From the NCBI GenBank assembly GCA_964397445.1, contig CAYNHZ010000002.1, forward strand, positions 310,001 to 374,000: a DNA stretch of 64,000 bases, in the 5' to 3' direction. Shown in pieces: positions 34,359-43,062 of the stretch; the stretch's first letter is position 1; every line of letters begins with the position of its first letter. The notes under the pieces were generated by a model. The model searched no databases. It worked only from the letters and a program-made list of their open reading frames with translations, and was not told where the DNA came from. The DNA is from CAYNHZ01 sp964397445 (lineage in GTDB: Bacteria > Bacteroidota > Bacteroidia > Bacteroidales > UBA932). A program made the translations under genes and the position numbers.

Positions 34359-37300
34359 ATGAGAAATATTTTTTGTTCGATTGCGCTGATAATAATCTCT
34401 TTAACGCAATTTGCTCAAACACAAAACGGTAAAATAAAAAGTGCTGATTTGCGTTATATCGATTATGTCAACCCATTAGTAGGGACCGATTTCCACGGAC
34501 ACACATTTCCCGGTGCTACATTTCCCTTCGGAATGGTGCAGCTTAGCCCAGATACAAGGTTGGATGGCTGGGACGGATGTTCTGGCTATCACTATTCGGA
34601 CTCTGTAATTTATGGGTTTAGCCACACACATCTCAGTGGAACAGGGTGTTCTGATTATGGGGATCTTCTTTTTATGCCTGTTGTGAACTATAACTCAGAT
34701 AAATTGGATAACAATTTGTACAAATCACACTTCTCTCACTCTGACGAGGAGTCATCTCCTGGGTATTATAAGGTGAGATTAGCCGACAAAAATATTGTTG
34801 CCGAATTTACTGCTGGGAAAAGGATAGGGGTTCACAAATATATTTACCCCGTCAATGTCTCTCCTCAATTAATTATTGACTTGATACACAGAGATATTCT
34901 GATAGATTCAAAGATCACTATTGAGGGGCAAAATTGTTTGAGTGGTTTTCGCCGTTCAAAGGCTTGGAATGAGGATCAGATCCTCTATTTTTATGTTCAA
35001 TTTTCAAGAAATTTTATTGATAAAAAACTATTTGGTGATAGTGGTGCCCTTTTAACTTTTGATGGTAATGAGGTGATATGTAAGGTGGGGATCTCCTCTG
35101 TTTCTGTTGAAAATGCAAAACTCAATCTATTTTCCGAAATGAAAAATAGGGATTGGAATTTTGGAAAGGTGCTTAAAAACACTGAAAATCAATGGGAAAA
35201 ATATCTATCTAAAATTTCAGTTAAGGGTGGGGGATCTAATGAAAAGGAGAAATTAAAGACCTTTTATACAGCTCTTTATCATACTGCAATCTCTCCAAAT
35301 GTCTATTCTGATGTCAACGGAGAGTATAGAGGAATGGATAAAAAAGTACATAAAGCAATTGGTTTTGAGAGATATACAGTATTTTCACTTTGGGATACTT
35401 TTAGGGCTTTGCACCCTCTATTTACCTTGATTGAGAGGGACAGAAGTGTTGATTTTATAAAATCTTTTTTATCCATCTACGATGAAGGGGGTAAATTGCC
35501 TATTTGGGAGTTGGCCGGTTATGAGACAAATTGTATGATAGGGTTCAATTCCGTATCAGTGATTGCTGATGCTGTTGCAAAGGGAATTACCGATTTCGAT
35601 ATTGACTATGCCTTAGAGGCGATGATCAACTCCTCGATGAAAAAAGAGTTCGGATTAGATGTATTTAGAAAATTCGGAGCTGTTATCGGTGATTTGGAGC
35701 ACGAATCGGTCTCTAAAACTTTGGAATACAGCTACGATGATTGGTGTATTGCACAAGTCGCCAAATATCTTGTTGATCAGGCTCTTACAAAAGGAAATAT
35801 CTCTAAAGCAGACTCATTGCAAAGGGTGTGTGAGAGGTATCTCACCTCTGCTCAATATTACAAAAATGTATTTGATAAGAGTTCCGGGTTTATGCGTCCG
35901 AGGTTAAATGGGAGATGGCTAACACCTTTTGATCCACGTGAGGTAAATAATCACTTTACAGAGGCAAATTCTTGGCAATATAGCTTCTTCGTTCCACAAG
36001 ATATTCAGACACATATAGAGCTTCTTGGAGGTGATCAATTGTTCTGCGCCAAATTGGATAGTCTGTTTACAGCCCCAGAAAACACTTCAGGTAGAACTCA
36101 AGTCGATATTACCGGCCTCATCGGACAATATGCGCACGGTAACGAACCCAGTCATCACATCTCATATCTATATTCTTATGCAGGAAAGCCCTATAAGACA
36201 CAGGAAAAAGTCCGAGAAATTTTAAAAACAATGTACTCCTCATCCCCAGACGGATTGTGCGGAAATGAAGATTGTGGTCAAATGTCTGCCTGGTATGTGT
36301 TAAGTGCAATCGGGCTATATAGTGTAACACCAGGAAGCGATATATATGTACTCACCTCACCCATTTTCGATAATATTCACATCAACCTTGAAAATGGTAA
36401 AGTATTTAATATAAGATCAAATGCAGCCATAAATAGAGATAATTCCGACAAAAAATGCTTTGATATTGACAATTACCCCTACATATATTCTATTGCTCTA
36501 AATGGTAACAATTATCCAAACTCATTTATCCAATTTAATAACATTTTTGATGGGGGAAATCTAACCTACTCCCTCTCCACCACAGTTAACGACCAATTCG
36601 GAGTCAAAATAAGTGATCGTCCAAAATCTCAGATCCACTCAGATTTTTCAACCACCTCCGAAACATTATCAGCCTCCGAAACATTGTCAGCCTCCGAAAC
36701 ATTATCAGCCTCCGGAAGATTGTCAGCCTCCGAAACAATGTCAGCCTCCGGGGCTTCGATTAACACAAATGGTTTCGTAGCCAATCCCTCTTTTGAGATG
36801 GAAAACATTATTTTTAAAGATTCAATGATCGTTTCTATAAATTCCCAAAACCCCTCAAAAGAGACAATTTATTATAAAATCGTATCCGCATCATCGACCA
36901 CCCAGCACATTCAAAATGGTGCAGGTGATGATTATATACTATATAAAGAGCCATTAGTGGTTAAAGATGATGTGATTATTTCTGCCTATTCTGAGGAAAA
37001 AGGGGTTGGGAGAAGTTTTAAGGTAGAGACCAAACTCAAGAGGATAAATAACGATTATACGATTAAACTACAAAGTGAATATAATCCTCAATACCACGCA
37101 GAGGGTGAGAAGGGGCTGCTTGATGGGAGGAGAGGATCTGTCAATTGGAGGACAGGAGGGTGGCAAGGTTTTCAGAAGGATGACTTTATAGGTGTTGTGG
37201 ATATGAAAAAAGAGATGGATATTTTCTTAGTTGGAGGTGGTTTTTGTCAGGATGTTCGCTCGTGGATATGGATGCCTCAATATGTTGAATTTTATGTATC

Positions 37301-37526
37301 ATCCGATTGTGAGAATTTTAAATTGATCGGAAAGGTATCTAATGATGTAGATATCAAAGATTATAACATACAAGTTAAAGACTTTATTCTCCGATTTAAG
37401 GAGCCAATCAAAGGGAGGTTTTTGAAAGTTTATGCAAAGAACTTCGGTTCTATTCCGCAATGGCATCTTGGAGCTGGGGGAGAAGGATTTATTTTTATAG
37501 ATGAAATATTGATCGAAGCAAAATAA
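34359..37526 (+). CDS. GH92 alpha-mannosidase with C-terminal accessory domains
   Basis: 1055 aa, longer than the usual 750-780. A signal peptide opens the protein. The GH92 core (about 30-765) shows DFHGHTFPGATFPFGMVQLSPD, GFSHTHLSGTGCSDYGDL, ANSWQYSFFVPQD, GNEPSHHISYLY (with the catalytic acid Glu) and LCGNEDCGQMSAWYVLSA. Then comes a linker of five SETLSAS-like repeats (nt 36655-36744), and a C-terminal part with VSINSQNPSKETIYYKI and an F5/8-type C-like end (IWMPQYVEFYVSSDCENFKLIG). It is a calcium-dependent exo-mannosidase by family, probably acting on N-glycans. The last codons are part of a 24 bp repeat. Confidence 0.88.
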   Translation: MRNIFCSIALIIISLTQFAQTQNGKIKSADLRYIDYVNPLVGTDFHGHTFPGATFPFGMVQLSPDTRLDGWDGCSGYHYSDSVIYGFSHTHLSGTGCSDYGDLLFMPVVNYNSDKLDNNLYKSHFSHSDEESSPGYYKVRLADKNIVAEFTAGKRIGVHKYIYPVNVSPQLIIDLIHRDILIDSKITIEGQNCLSGFRRSKAWNEDQILYFYVQFSRNFIDKKLFGDSGALLTFDGNEVICKVGISSVSVENAKLNLFSEMKNRDWNFGKVLKNTENQWEKYLSKISVKGGGSNEKEKLKTFYTALYHTAISPNVYSDVNGEYRGMDKKVHKAIGFERYTVFSLWDTFRALHPLFTLIERDRSVDFIKSFLSIYDEGGKLPIWELAGYETNCMIGFNSVSVIADAVAKGITDFDIDYALEAMINSSMKKEFGLDVFRKFGAVIGDLEHESVSKTLEYSYDDWCIAQVAKYLVDQALTKGNISKADSLQRVCERYLTSAQYYKNVFDKSSGFMRPRLNGRWLTPFDPREVNNHFTEANSWQYSFFVPQDIQTHIELLGGDQLFCAKLDSLFTAPENTSGRTQVDITGLIGQYAHGNEPSHHISYLYSYAGKPYKTQEKVREILKTMYSSSPDGLCGNEDCGQMSAWYVLSAIGLYSVTPGSDIYVLTSPIFDNIHINLENGKVFNIRSNAAINRDNSDKKCFDIDNYPYIYSIALNGNNYPNSFIQFNNIFDGGNLTYSLSTTVNDQFGVKISDRPKSQIHSDFSTTSETLSASETLSASETLSASGRLSASETMSASGASINTNGFVANPSFEMENIIFKDSMIVSINSQNPSKETIYYKIVSASSTTQHIQNGAGDDYILYKEPLVVKDDVIISAYSEEKGVGRSFKVETKLKRINNDYTIKLQSEYNPQYHAEGEKGLLDGRRGSVNWRTGGWQGFQKDDFIGVVDMKKEMDIFLVGGGFCQDVRSWIWMPQYVEFYVSSDCENFKLIGKVSNDVDIKDYNIQVKDFILRFKEPIKGRFLKVYAKNFGSIPQWHLGAGGEGFIFIDEILIEAK
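36655..36744 (+). repeat. Five 18 bp in-frame repeats, Ser/Ala-rich linker of GH92
   Basis: Five units of CCTCCGAAACATTATCAG type, starting at 36655, 36673, 36691, 36709 and 36727, encode (T)SETLSA, with variants GRLSA and ETMSA. The tract links the catalytic core to the C-terminal accessory domains, and unit number could change without breaking the frame. Confidence 0.9.
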
Positions 37527-37585
37527 GAGATGAATTACGAAGCAAAATAAGAGATGAATTACGAAGCAAAATAAGAGATGAATTA
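37514..37585 (+). repeat. Three perfect 24 bp repeats spanning the GH92 stop codon
   Basis: Units start at 37514, 37538 and 37562 and are identical. The first contains the last codons and TAA of the GH92 gene; the other two lie downstream, so the end of the gene was copied twice into the 3' region. The tRNA-Lys promoter begins 4 bp after the last unit. Confidence 0.9.
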
Positions 37586-37588
37586 ATT

Positions 37589-37619
37589 TTTGATATTTCA
37601 ATCAATTCTTATAACTTTG
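37589..37619 (+). promoter_or_regulatory. Promoter of tRNA-Lys, Bacteroidota type
   Basis: TTTG at 37589-37592 and TAACTTTG at 37612-37619, with a 19 bp spacer, match the Bacteroidota -33/-7 promoter. The tRNA starts 17 bp after the -7 box. Confidence 0.8.
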
Positions 37620-37636
37620 CACTCCCAAAAGAAAAT

Positions 37637-37709
37637 GCTTCCTTAGCTCAGTTGGTAGAGCACGACACTCTTAATGTTGGGGTCCAGGGTTCGAGCCCCT
37701 GAGGGAGCA
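37637..37709 (+). tRNA. tRNA-Lys, anticodon CTT
   Basis: 73 nt cloverleaf: acceptor stem GCTTCCT/AGGGAGC, D arm GCTC..GAGC, anticodon stem CGACA/TGTTG with loop CTCTTAA, T stem CAGGG/CCCTG with loop TTCGAGC, discriminator A at 37709. The anticodon CTT (37670-37672) reads AAG. The CCA end is not encoded. A perfect promoter lies upstream and a terminator follows. Confidence 0.95.
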
Positions 37710-37713
37710 CTTT

Positions 37714-37739
37714 AAAACCGCCTTTAAAGCGGTTTTTTT
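37714..37739 (+). terminator. Rho-independent terminator of tRNA-Lys
   Basis: Stem AAAACCGC (37714-37721) and GCGGTTTT (37729-37736) with a short loop and a following T run. It lies directly after the tRNA. Confidence 0.85.
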
Positions 37740-38284
37740 ATTAGACCTTTTCAAACTTGAATTTTATCATTCAAATTTTCATTTATTAATTCAAATTTTC
37801 ATTTTATATTTCGACTACTTGATCCTTGATGAAATCATAAACAAGATGCCGAAAATAGCAGTATCACATTGTATCTCTTCCACTTCATATCTATACTCTC
37901 CTAATCTCACCTATATTGAAACAAAAGTGATAGAGAAGTATCATCATTTGACAATCGAAATATTACCATATTTATATATGTAAGATTATTTGCTCTTGTT
38001 TACAAACACCTATATATCAGATGTTTCTACCAACACCCTCTATAACAATTCCAATAACGATTACCTTTAACTGTTTTCAATACCATTAACTGTTTTCAAT
38101 AACTATCCTCAATAAGTAGCATCCCTCCCAATTACAACTGCAAATCACTTCAACAGAGGGTGATAGCGAGTGAAAACCAACTAAATGTGGAGGAGAGATA
38201 CCTTCCGAAGGAGAGGGAGGGCACCTCAAGGGATAAAGTAAGGCTCAAATAGGAAATATTAAGGTGACCACCATTAAATAGACC
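37740..38284. other. AT-rich intergenic stretch before palindrome array 2
   Basis: About 545 bp without a supported gene. Short direct repeats (ATTCAAATTTTCATTT twice near 37770-37810, ACTGTTTTCAATA twice near 38071-38105) are visible. From 38140 the base composition rises in G and A before the array starts. Confidence 0.55.
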
Positions 38285-38324
38285 TTTTCGGTTCAAAATA
38301 ACAGTTTCGGTTCGCAAACCAAGG

Positions 38325-38846
38325 CTTTAGACACAGCGATGTGCCCTGCAGACCATTCTGAGTGGGGTAGGCGTGTCTAAAGGCACCATAGATTCCTATT
38401 CAGGCAACCATTTCGGTGCGCAAACCAAGGCTTTAGACACATTGATGTGCCATGCAGACCATTCTGAGTGGGGTGGGCGTGTCTAAAGGCACCATTTTGG
38501 GTCAAAAAACAAGGCTTTAGACACATTGATGTGCCCTGCAGACCATTCTGAGTGGGGTGGGCGTGTCTAAAGGCACCATAGATTCCTATTCAGGCAACCA
38601 TTTCGGTGCGCAAACCAAGGCTTTAGACACATTGATGTGCCATGCAGACCATTCTGAGTGGGGTGGGCGTGTCTAAAGGCACCATTTTGGGTCAAAAAAC
38701 AAGGCTTTAGACACATTGATGTGCCCTGTAGGCCATTCTGAGCGGGGTAGGCGTGTCTAAAGGCACCTTTTCGGTTCGCAAACCAAGGCTTTAGACACAG
38801 CGATGTGCCCTGTAGGCCATTCTGAGTGGGGTGGGCGTGTCTAAAG
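38325..38846. repeat. Palindromic 58 bp element array 2, six regular copies
   Basis: Six elements, each exactly 58 bp and bounded by CTTTAGACAC and GTGTCTAAAG, start at 38325, 38431, 38515, 38621, 38705 and 38789. Spacers are 48, 26, 48, 26 and 26 nt; the two 48 nt spacers are identical and the first two 26 nt spacers are identical, so copies 2-3 and 4-5 form a 190 bp higher-order repeat. The core varies in two linked places (AGCGATGTGCCC or ATTGATGTGCCA/C). It is the same element as array 1 near the RAYT gene. Confidence 0.92.
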
Positions 38847-38905
38847 ACCCCTTCGAGTCACCATTCTTGAAAGGATACTGAAGAGAATAGAAAGAGAAGT
38901 GGTGG

Positions 38906-39757
38906 TTAATAGGATTTATATAAGGATCTGATTTCGCCGGGAGTATTTCCTAAATATTTTTTACAAAATCTTATGAAATGGGGCATTGACGAAAAATTCA
39001 TCTCTAAGATGATGGATTTTAGAGGGATATCTGTGTCAGCTAATAGATATTTGACCATTCCGATTCGTTTGCTTTGTAGCCAATTGAATGGAGTTTCACC
39101 GAATTCTTCTGTAAATTGTCTTTTGAATGTAACTAATGGAGTATTCAGTAGTTCTGCCATCTCTTTGACAGTATTTATTTGTTTATAATTGTTTATCACT
39201 TTGTTTCTGAAGTCAAATGATGAACCAATAAGAGGGTAGAGGAAATCGGCCACATCCTCTTTGTTGTAGTAGGTTCTTAAAATGTAGAACATTTCCTGGA
39301 TTTTAAGGGTCGAGATATATGTACAACTTTTATTGGACAACTGTGAATAGAGTTTTATCTGTTCCAAGAATGTTTTCATATGGATATTCACAGGGAACGG
39401 ATGCATACTATAATTTATATATTTTTTCTCATTAACGAGTTTTGAAAAATACATTTTTGTGCATACATCTGCAAAGTTTTCAAAACTTATCACAATGTAT
39501 TGAGTGTTTTCATTTGTTCGATATTTTACAAAACTGGTTTTAGGAATAAAAATCATCTGATCTTTAGTAATAGTCATAACATACTCGTTGCAGGAAACAT
39601 ACATACTTCCTTCTAAACAAAAGAGTATAATATGTGATGCTGCAGTGTGATTTTTAATAGATTCCTCTTTATCGAACGAATAATAATTAAAACCAATGTT
39701 GGGGCTGTTTGGTGAAAAATAGCAATCTTGATCTTGTTGTGGGTTAAAATCTAACAT
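38906..39757 (-). CDS. AraC-family transcriptional regulator
   Basis: 283 aa from ATG 39757. A longer frame starting at TTG 39817 is rejected because a good -7 box (TACTTTTG, 39788-39781) lies inside it. The N-terminal half is a cupin-like sensing domain; the C-terminal 90 residues hold two helix-turn-helix motifs (TVKEMAELLNTPLVTFKRQF and PLKSIILEMNFSSMPHFIRF) and end GNTPGEIRSLYKS, the AraC/XylS signature. It probably activates a nearby gene in response to a small ligand; the target is unknown. The next gene on the same strand is a propeller lipoprotein, with its own promoter. Confidence 0.88.
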   Translation of the reverse strand: MLDFNPQQDQDCYFSPNSPNIGFNYYSFDKEESIKNHTAASHIILFCLEGSMYVSCNEYVMTITKDQMIFIPKTSFVKYRTNENTQYIVISFENFADVCTKMYFSKLVNEKKYINYSMHPFPVNIHMKTFLEQIKLYSQLSNKSCTYISTLKIQEMFYILRTYYNKEDVADFLYPLIGSSFDFRNKVINNYKQINTVKEMAELLNTPLVTFKRQFTEEFGETPFNWLQSKRIGMVKYLLADTDIPLKSIILEMNFSSMPHFIRFCKKYLGNTPGEIRSLYKSY

Positions 39758-39780
39758 AGCTGTAATTGAATTATTAAGTA

Positions 39781-39788
39781 CAAAAGTA
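39781..39788 (-). promoter_or_regulatory. Predicted -7 box of the AraC-type gene
   Basis: Minus-strand TACTTTTG, an exact TAnnTTTG, 24 bp upstream of ATG 39757. It supports the downstream ATG over the TTG at 39817. Confidence 0.5.
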
Positions 39789-39903
39789 CAATGAACTTTA
39801 TTAGTTAATTTGTACAATTATTCTAATTTTTTGAATAATAAATACAAATTTATAAAATCATTCTTTTTTTTAAAAAACTCAGAAACTAACTATGTAAAAT
39901 CTA

Positions 39904-41091
39904 TTAACGTTTTAATCCAATGACATATACTGGGTTACTATTATCAAGAAGAATTGAATCAAGGTGATTAAGTTGATTCAATGCCTCTTCTGAAAGAGTT
40001 TCTTTATTTGAGTCTAAAGTTGATTTTATAGCATTTTTTACCTTAATAGCGTCCAATGAGATAGAGATATGATTCCCATTTGACGAGAAATTAGCATAGG
40101 ACATAGAGATATTTCTATCTATTGGAAGGATAAATGAAGGATTTATAATAAATTGACCAACTATTCGTGGTTCAAATGTTTTCCTTTCAATTATTTGCAC
40201 CATTTTGACATCTCTGGATATTGAGACGCTTTTCATTGCAGCATCAGATTTCATTCTGGTTTCTGTCAGTGTGGTGATTATATAATTGTTATCAACATAA
40301 TCTAAAGATAAATCTGTTTCGTTGTGTGTTGTGGGCGATGCATTACTCTCGACAGAATTGTAGTCAAGTCTACAATATGGGGTAATATTGTTGTTTTTAA
40401 AAATATATAGTGTGTCGGAATTAATAAATAATTCATCTTTATTTATTAAAACGGGAGATTGAGGTTTATTTGAATAATAAATTGTTTTAGATCCATTTTC
40501 TTTTTTATTGAATTTTTCAGATGATAAAGGGTAAATCTTAGAGTCGATAGGATCAAGAAATGAACAGAAAGAGGTCTCTGTACTTATAATTAACTTACCA
40601 TCCGAAGTAACATTATTAAATGTCGTTTGTTCTTCATTTGTATTGATTGGAGGAAAGAAATTTCCGGTATTAAGATCTATTGCTGTTATTTTATCACTGC
40701 TAAAACCTGCGAAATATAAAATTTGTTTAGTATTATCAATCGCATTAGATACTATAAAGTTAAACTCGTTTGGACCATTTCCTTTAACAGCAAGTGTCCT
40801 TATAAATTTTCCATCTTCCGAACTAAACTGGTAAATAGCTTTATTTGAGAAAACTACAATATATTTATCATTCACAAGAAAATTATCTGAAGCAGTAACA
40901 AGAAAATCGCCTCCTGTCTCCAATGCAACAACCTTTATCCCATCAGCAAGATCTGTAAACATAACATCTTGTACAGAAATGGCTGAATCTAAATCGACTA
41001 TGGGTAAATTCTTAGAATTATTATTGCAACTAATTAATAATATAGATATTGCGATAAATAAAAATAATTTGATAAATATGTTTTTTTTCAT
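39904..41091 (-). CDS. BF3164-type lipoprotein, 6-bladed beta-propeller
   Basis: 395 aa. Signal peptide with lipobox ILLISC. The rest reads as a beta-propeller: NDKYIVVFSNKAIYQFSSEDGKFIRTL, GNGPNEFNFIVSNAID, ILYFAGFSSDKITAIDLNTG, DELFINSDTLYIFKNN, VYVIGLKR at the end. This is the plan of Bacteroidota BF3164-like outer-membrane lipoproteins. Their function is unknown; binding of a surface ligand or scaffolding is possible. It has its own promoter and no close partner. Confidence 0.75.
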   Translation of the reverse strand: MKKNIFIKLFLFIAISILLISCNNNSKNLPIVDLDSAISVQDVMFTDLADGIKVVALETGGDFLVTASDNFLVNDKYIVVFSNKAIYQFSSEDGKFIRTLAVKGNGPNEFNFIVSNAIDNTKQILYFAGFSSDKITAIDLNTGNFFPPINTNEEQTTFNNVTSDGKLIISTETSFCSFLDPIDSKIYPLSSEKFNKKENGSKTIYYSNKPQSPVLINKDELFINSDTLYIFKNNNITPYCRLDYNSVESNASPTTHNETDLSLDYVDNNYIITTLTETRMKSDAAMKSVSISRDVKMVQIIERKTFEPRIVGQFIINPSFILPIDRNISMSYANFSSNGNHISISLDAIKVKNAIKSTLDSNKETLSEEALNQLNHLDSILLDNSNPVYVIGLKR

Positions 41092-41140
41092 AAAAAGATA
41101 TTCTTTTTATAGTTTTGGAATGTGTGGGTTTGAATTTGTA

Positions 41141-41148
41141 CAAAGGTA
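41141..41148 (-). promoter_or_regulatory. Predicted -7 box of the propeller lipoprotein gene
   Basis: Minus-strand TACCTTTG matches TAnnTTTG 50 bp before ATG 41091. No clear -33 box. Confidence 0.45.
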
Positions 41149-41210
41149 TAAATTAAATTGAAGGAAAGGAAATATTATCAGTTAAATTTTGCTATATGAG
41201 GTAACAATTA

Positions 41211-41242
41211 AGGGCAGCTAAAGTTTTGCCTTTGGTTGCCCT
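41211..41242 (-). terminator. Terminator hairpin after the ABC ATPase gene
   Basis: Arms AGGGCAGCTAAAG (41211-41223) and CTTTGGTTGCCCT (41230-41242) pair with two G-T/mismatch positions around a short loop. It lies between the ABC gene and the propeller lipoprotein gene on the minus strand; the T run after it is weak. Confidence 0.55.
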
Positions 41243-41306
41243 CAATCTGATTAATAATTTGTTTTAATAATTTATTTCAGCACGATGTTAAAGTTTGAAG
41301 TATTGG

Positions 41307-41987
41307 TTATAGAAAGTTTTTAACATCAGTAACTATTTTACCGTCAAATAGATTTAGTATTCTATGGGCATAGTTGGAGTCTCGTTGAGAGTGGGTAACC
41401 ATTATGATTGTAGTCCCTTCTCTGTTTAGTTCGGTTAGAAGTTCCATTACCTCTTTTCCATTTGTTGAATCAAGGTTACCTGTTGGCTCGTCAGCAAGGA
41501 TCAATTTTGGGTTTGAAACAACTGCACGGGCTATTGCTACACGCTGTTGTTGACCGCCGGATAGTTGTTGTGGAAAATGTTTGACACGATGAGAGATATT
41601 CATCCGTTTTAGGATTGAGTTTACCATCTCTTTGCGTTCTGATTGTTTGATTTTCATATATATCAAAGGTAATTCAACATTCTCATAGACAGTCAGTTCA
41701 TCTATTAAGTTGAAGCTTTGGAAAACAAATCCTATGTTCCCTTTTCGATATTGAGTGCGGTCTTTTTCTTTTAAACAACCAACCTCTTTTCCAAGTAGTT
41801 CGTATTTCCCTGAGGTTGGATTATCTAATAGTCCGAGAATATTAAGGAGGGTAGACTTTCCACAACCTGATGGTCCCATAATGGCAAGAAATTCACCTTG
41901 AGTGATTTCAAACGACACATTATTTAGTGCTACTGTTTCTATCTCTTCTGTCCGAAAGATTTTACTAAGGTTTTCAACTTTTAACAT
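41307..41987 (-). CDS. ABC transporter ATP-binding protein, MacB/LolD type
   Basis: 226 aa, a lone nucleotide-binding domain. Walker A GPSGCGKSTLLN, Q-loop FVFQSFNLID, signature LSGGQQQRVAIARA, Walker B LILADEPTGNLDS and the H-loop VTHSQR are all present. The family partners an FtsX/MacB-type permease in lipoprotein release or export. No permease is encoded within reach here, so its partner must be elsewhere. The upstream neighbour on the same strand is the LysO pair, with a gap of about 145 bp. Confidence 0.9.
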   Translation of the reverse strand: MLKVENLSKIFRTEEIETVALNNVSFEITQGEFLAIMGPSGCGKSTLLNILGLLDNPTSGKYELLGKEVGCLKEKDRTQYRKGNIGFVFQSFNLIDELTVYENVELPLIYMKIKQSERKEMVNSILKRMNISHRVKHFPQQLSGGQQQRVAIARAVVSNPKLILADEPTGNLDSTNGKEVMELLTELNREGTTIIMVTHSQRDSNYAHRILNLFDGKIVTDVKNFL

Positions 41988-42133
41988 AAATATTGATTAT
42001 TAAATATATGAAACTATATATCTAATGATGTACCAAACATATAAAAAATTAATAATCTGATAATTATGTTTTTATAAAAAAAATATGTGTCTATAATTTT
42101 TACACATCTTGTCTTATTTTTTGACAAGTATTT

Positions 42134-42763
42134 CTATCCGATGGTACAAAAGAAGGTGACGAAAAATGGAACTGAGAAATCCAATATTATGCCGTGTAAG
42201 ATGGAGATGAATACCATATCTTTTCCAGAATATTTGGTAATTATGGGTAGGGTAGTGTCCATAGTAGTTGCTCCTCCTACACAGATCGGTGCCAATTTTC
42301 CAAAATATTTAGAGAGCAAAGGTGCTAATAATAAGGCCATTACTTCTCTGATAATATTAGCTATCAAAGCAATTGTTCCTAATTCTGTCGCTAATATCAC
42401 CCCAACAATGGGCTCTTTGAGTTGAGTAATGAGGATGGATGAGAGAGAGTAATATGCAAATCCGCTCCCGACAGCTAAGCAATCCCAAATACTCCATTTG
42501 GATAACAAGAGGGCAGCAATAGCTGAGAATGAGAGTGTTCCGATCATTGTAGCAAGGGGAATAAGGAGTAATTTTGGTCTTATACTCAATAATATACTCT
42601 TAAGTTTTTTATCACTACCAATGCTTATCCCAACAAGCAACATCAAGAGGTAAAGTATATAGATGGTTATATCATTCTTGACAAAAAAATCGGGGAGATA
42701 TCCGCTCACCCCGAGGAGGCAACCAATAACAAAAAATAAGACAACAATTATACTCCCTTTCAT
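42134..42763 (-). CDS. lysO: LysO-family lysine exporter, C-terminal subunit
   Basis: 209 aa, all membrane. About six hydrophobic segments are visible (e.g. VLFFVIGCLLGVSGYL, TIYILYLLMLLVGISIG, LLLIPLATMIGTLSFSAIAA), with the DUF340 features GSGFAYYSLSSILITQL, ELGTIALIANIIREV and CVGGATTMDTTLP. In E. coli LysO (YbjE) is a single 299 aa chain; here it is split in two genes with a 4 bp ATGA overlap to the smaller part, as known in some bacteria. Exports lysine by family. Confidence 0.82.
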   Translation of the reverse strand: MKGSIIVVLFFVIGCLLGVSGYLPDFFVKNDITIYILYLLMLLVGISIGSDKKLKSILLSIRPKLLLIPLATMIGTLSFSAIAALLLSKWSIWDCLAVGSGFAYYSLSSILITQLKEPIVGVILATELGTIALIANIIREVMALLLAPLLSKYFGKLAPICVGGATTMDTTLPIITKYSGKDMVFISILHGIILDFSVPFFVTFFCTIG

Positions 42764-43038
42764 CTCTTTTCTATCTCTTTGAAGAACAATTTATAAACAA
42801 CCAAAGCCGCGAGAGCACTTCCGAGTGTTCCAAAAACAGCAAGAATAAGGGCTTGAAAACCTAATACTTGCAAATTACTCATAATGGCATCATTGTTTCC
42901 GACAGAAATCCCTAAGAAAAACAGGAGGAGAAGAATGGTCCAGAATATTGGTTTGTTTATTTTTTGAAAAATTTCAACTTTTCTTAATAAAAAACCAATC
43001 CCAATACCTCCAAACATTATTAATATTACTGTGAACAT
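42760..43038 (-). CDS. LysO-family transporter, N-terminal subunit
   Basis: 92 aa with three hydrophobic helices (TVILIMFGGIGIGFLL, PIFWTILLLLFFLGISVG, LILAVFGTLGSALAALVVY). It matches the first part of LysO (DUF340 N-terminal half) and overlaps the start of the larger half by 4 bp, so the two chains should be made together and assemble. Function is lysine export by family. Confidence 0.78.
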   Translation of the reverse strand: MFTVILIMFGGIGIGFLLRKVEIFQKINKPIFWTILLLLFFLGISVGNNDAIMSNLQVLGFQALILAVFGTLGSALAALVVYKLFFKEIEKR

Positions 43039-43062
43039 TTTTTTTAAAAATATGTATTATGT

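Noticed and set aside
38325..38846. Regularly spaced repeats that could look like a CRISPR array
   Set aside because: Units are 58 bp palindromes with 10 bp inverted ends, spacers are duplicates of each other, and no cas genes are present.
39758..39817. Longer N-terminus for the AraC-type protein starting at TTG 39817
   Set aside because: A -7 promoter box lies inside the extra 60 bp, and ATG 39757 opens a normal-length protein.
42087..42425. Plus-strand open frame of 112 codons
   Set aside because: Antisense to the LysO C-terminal half, which has matching membrane pattern and motifs.
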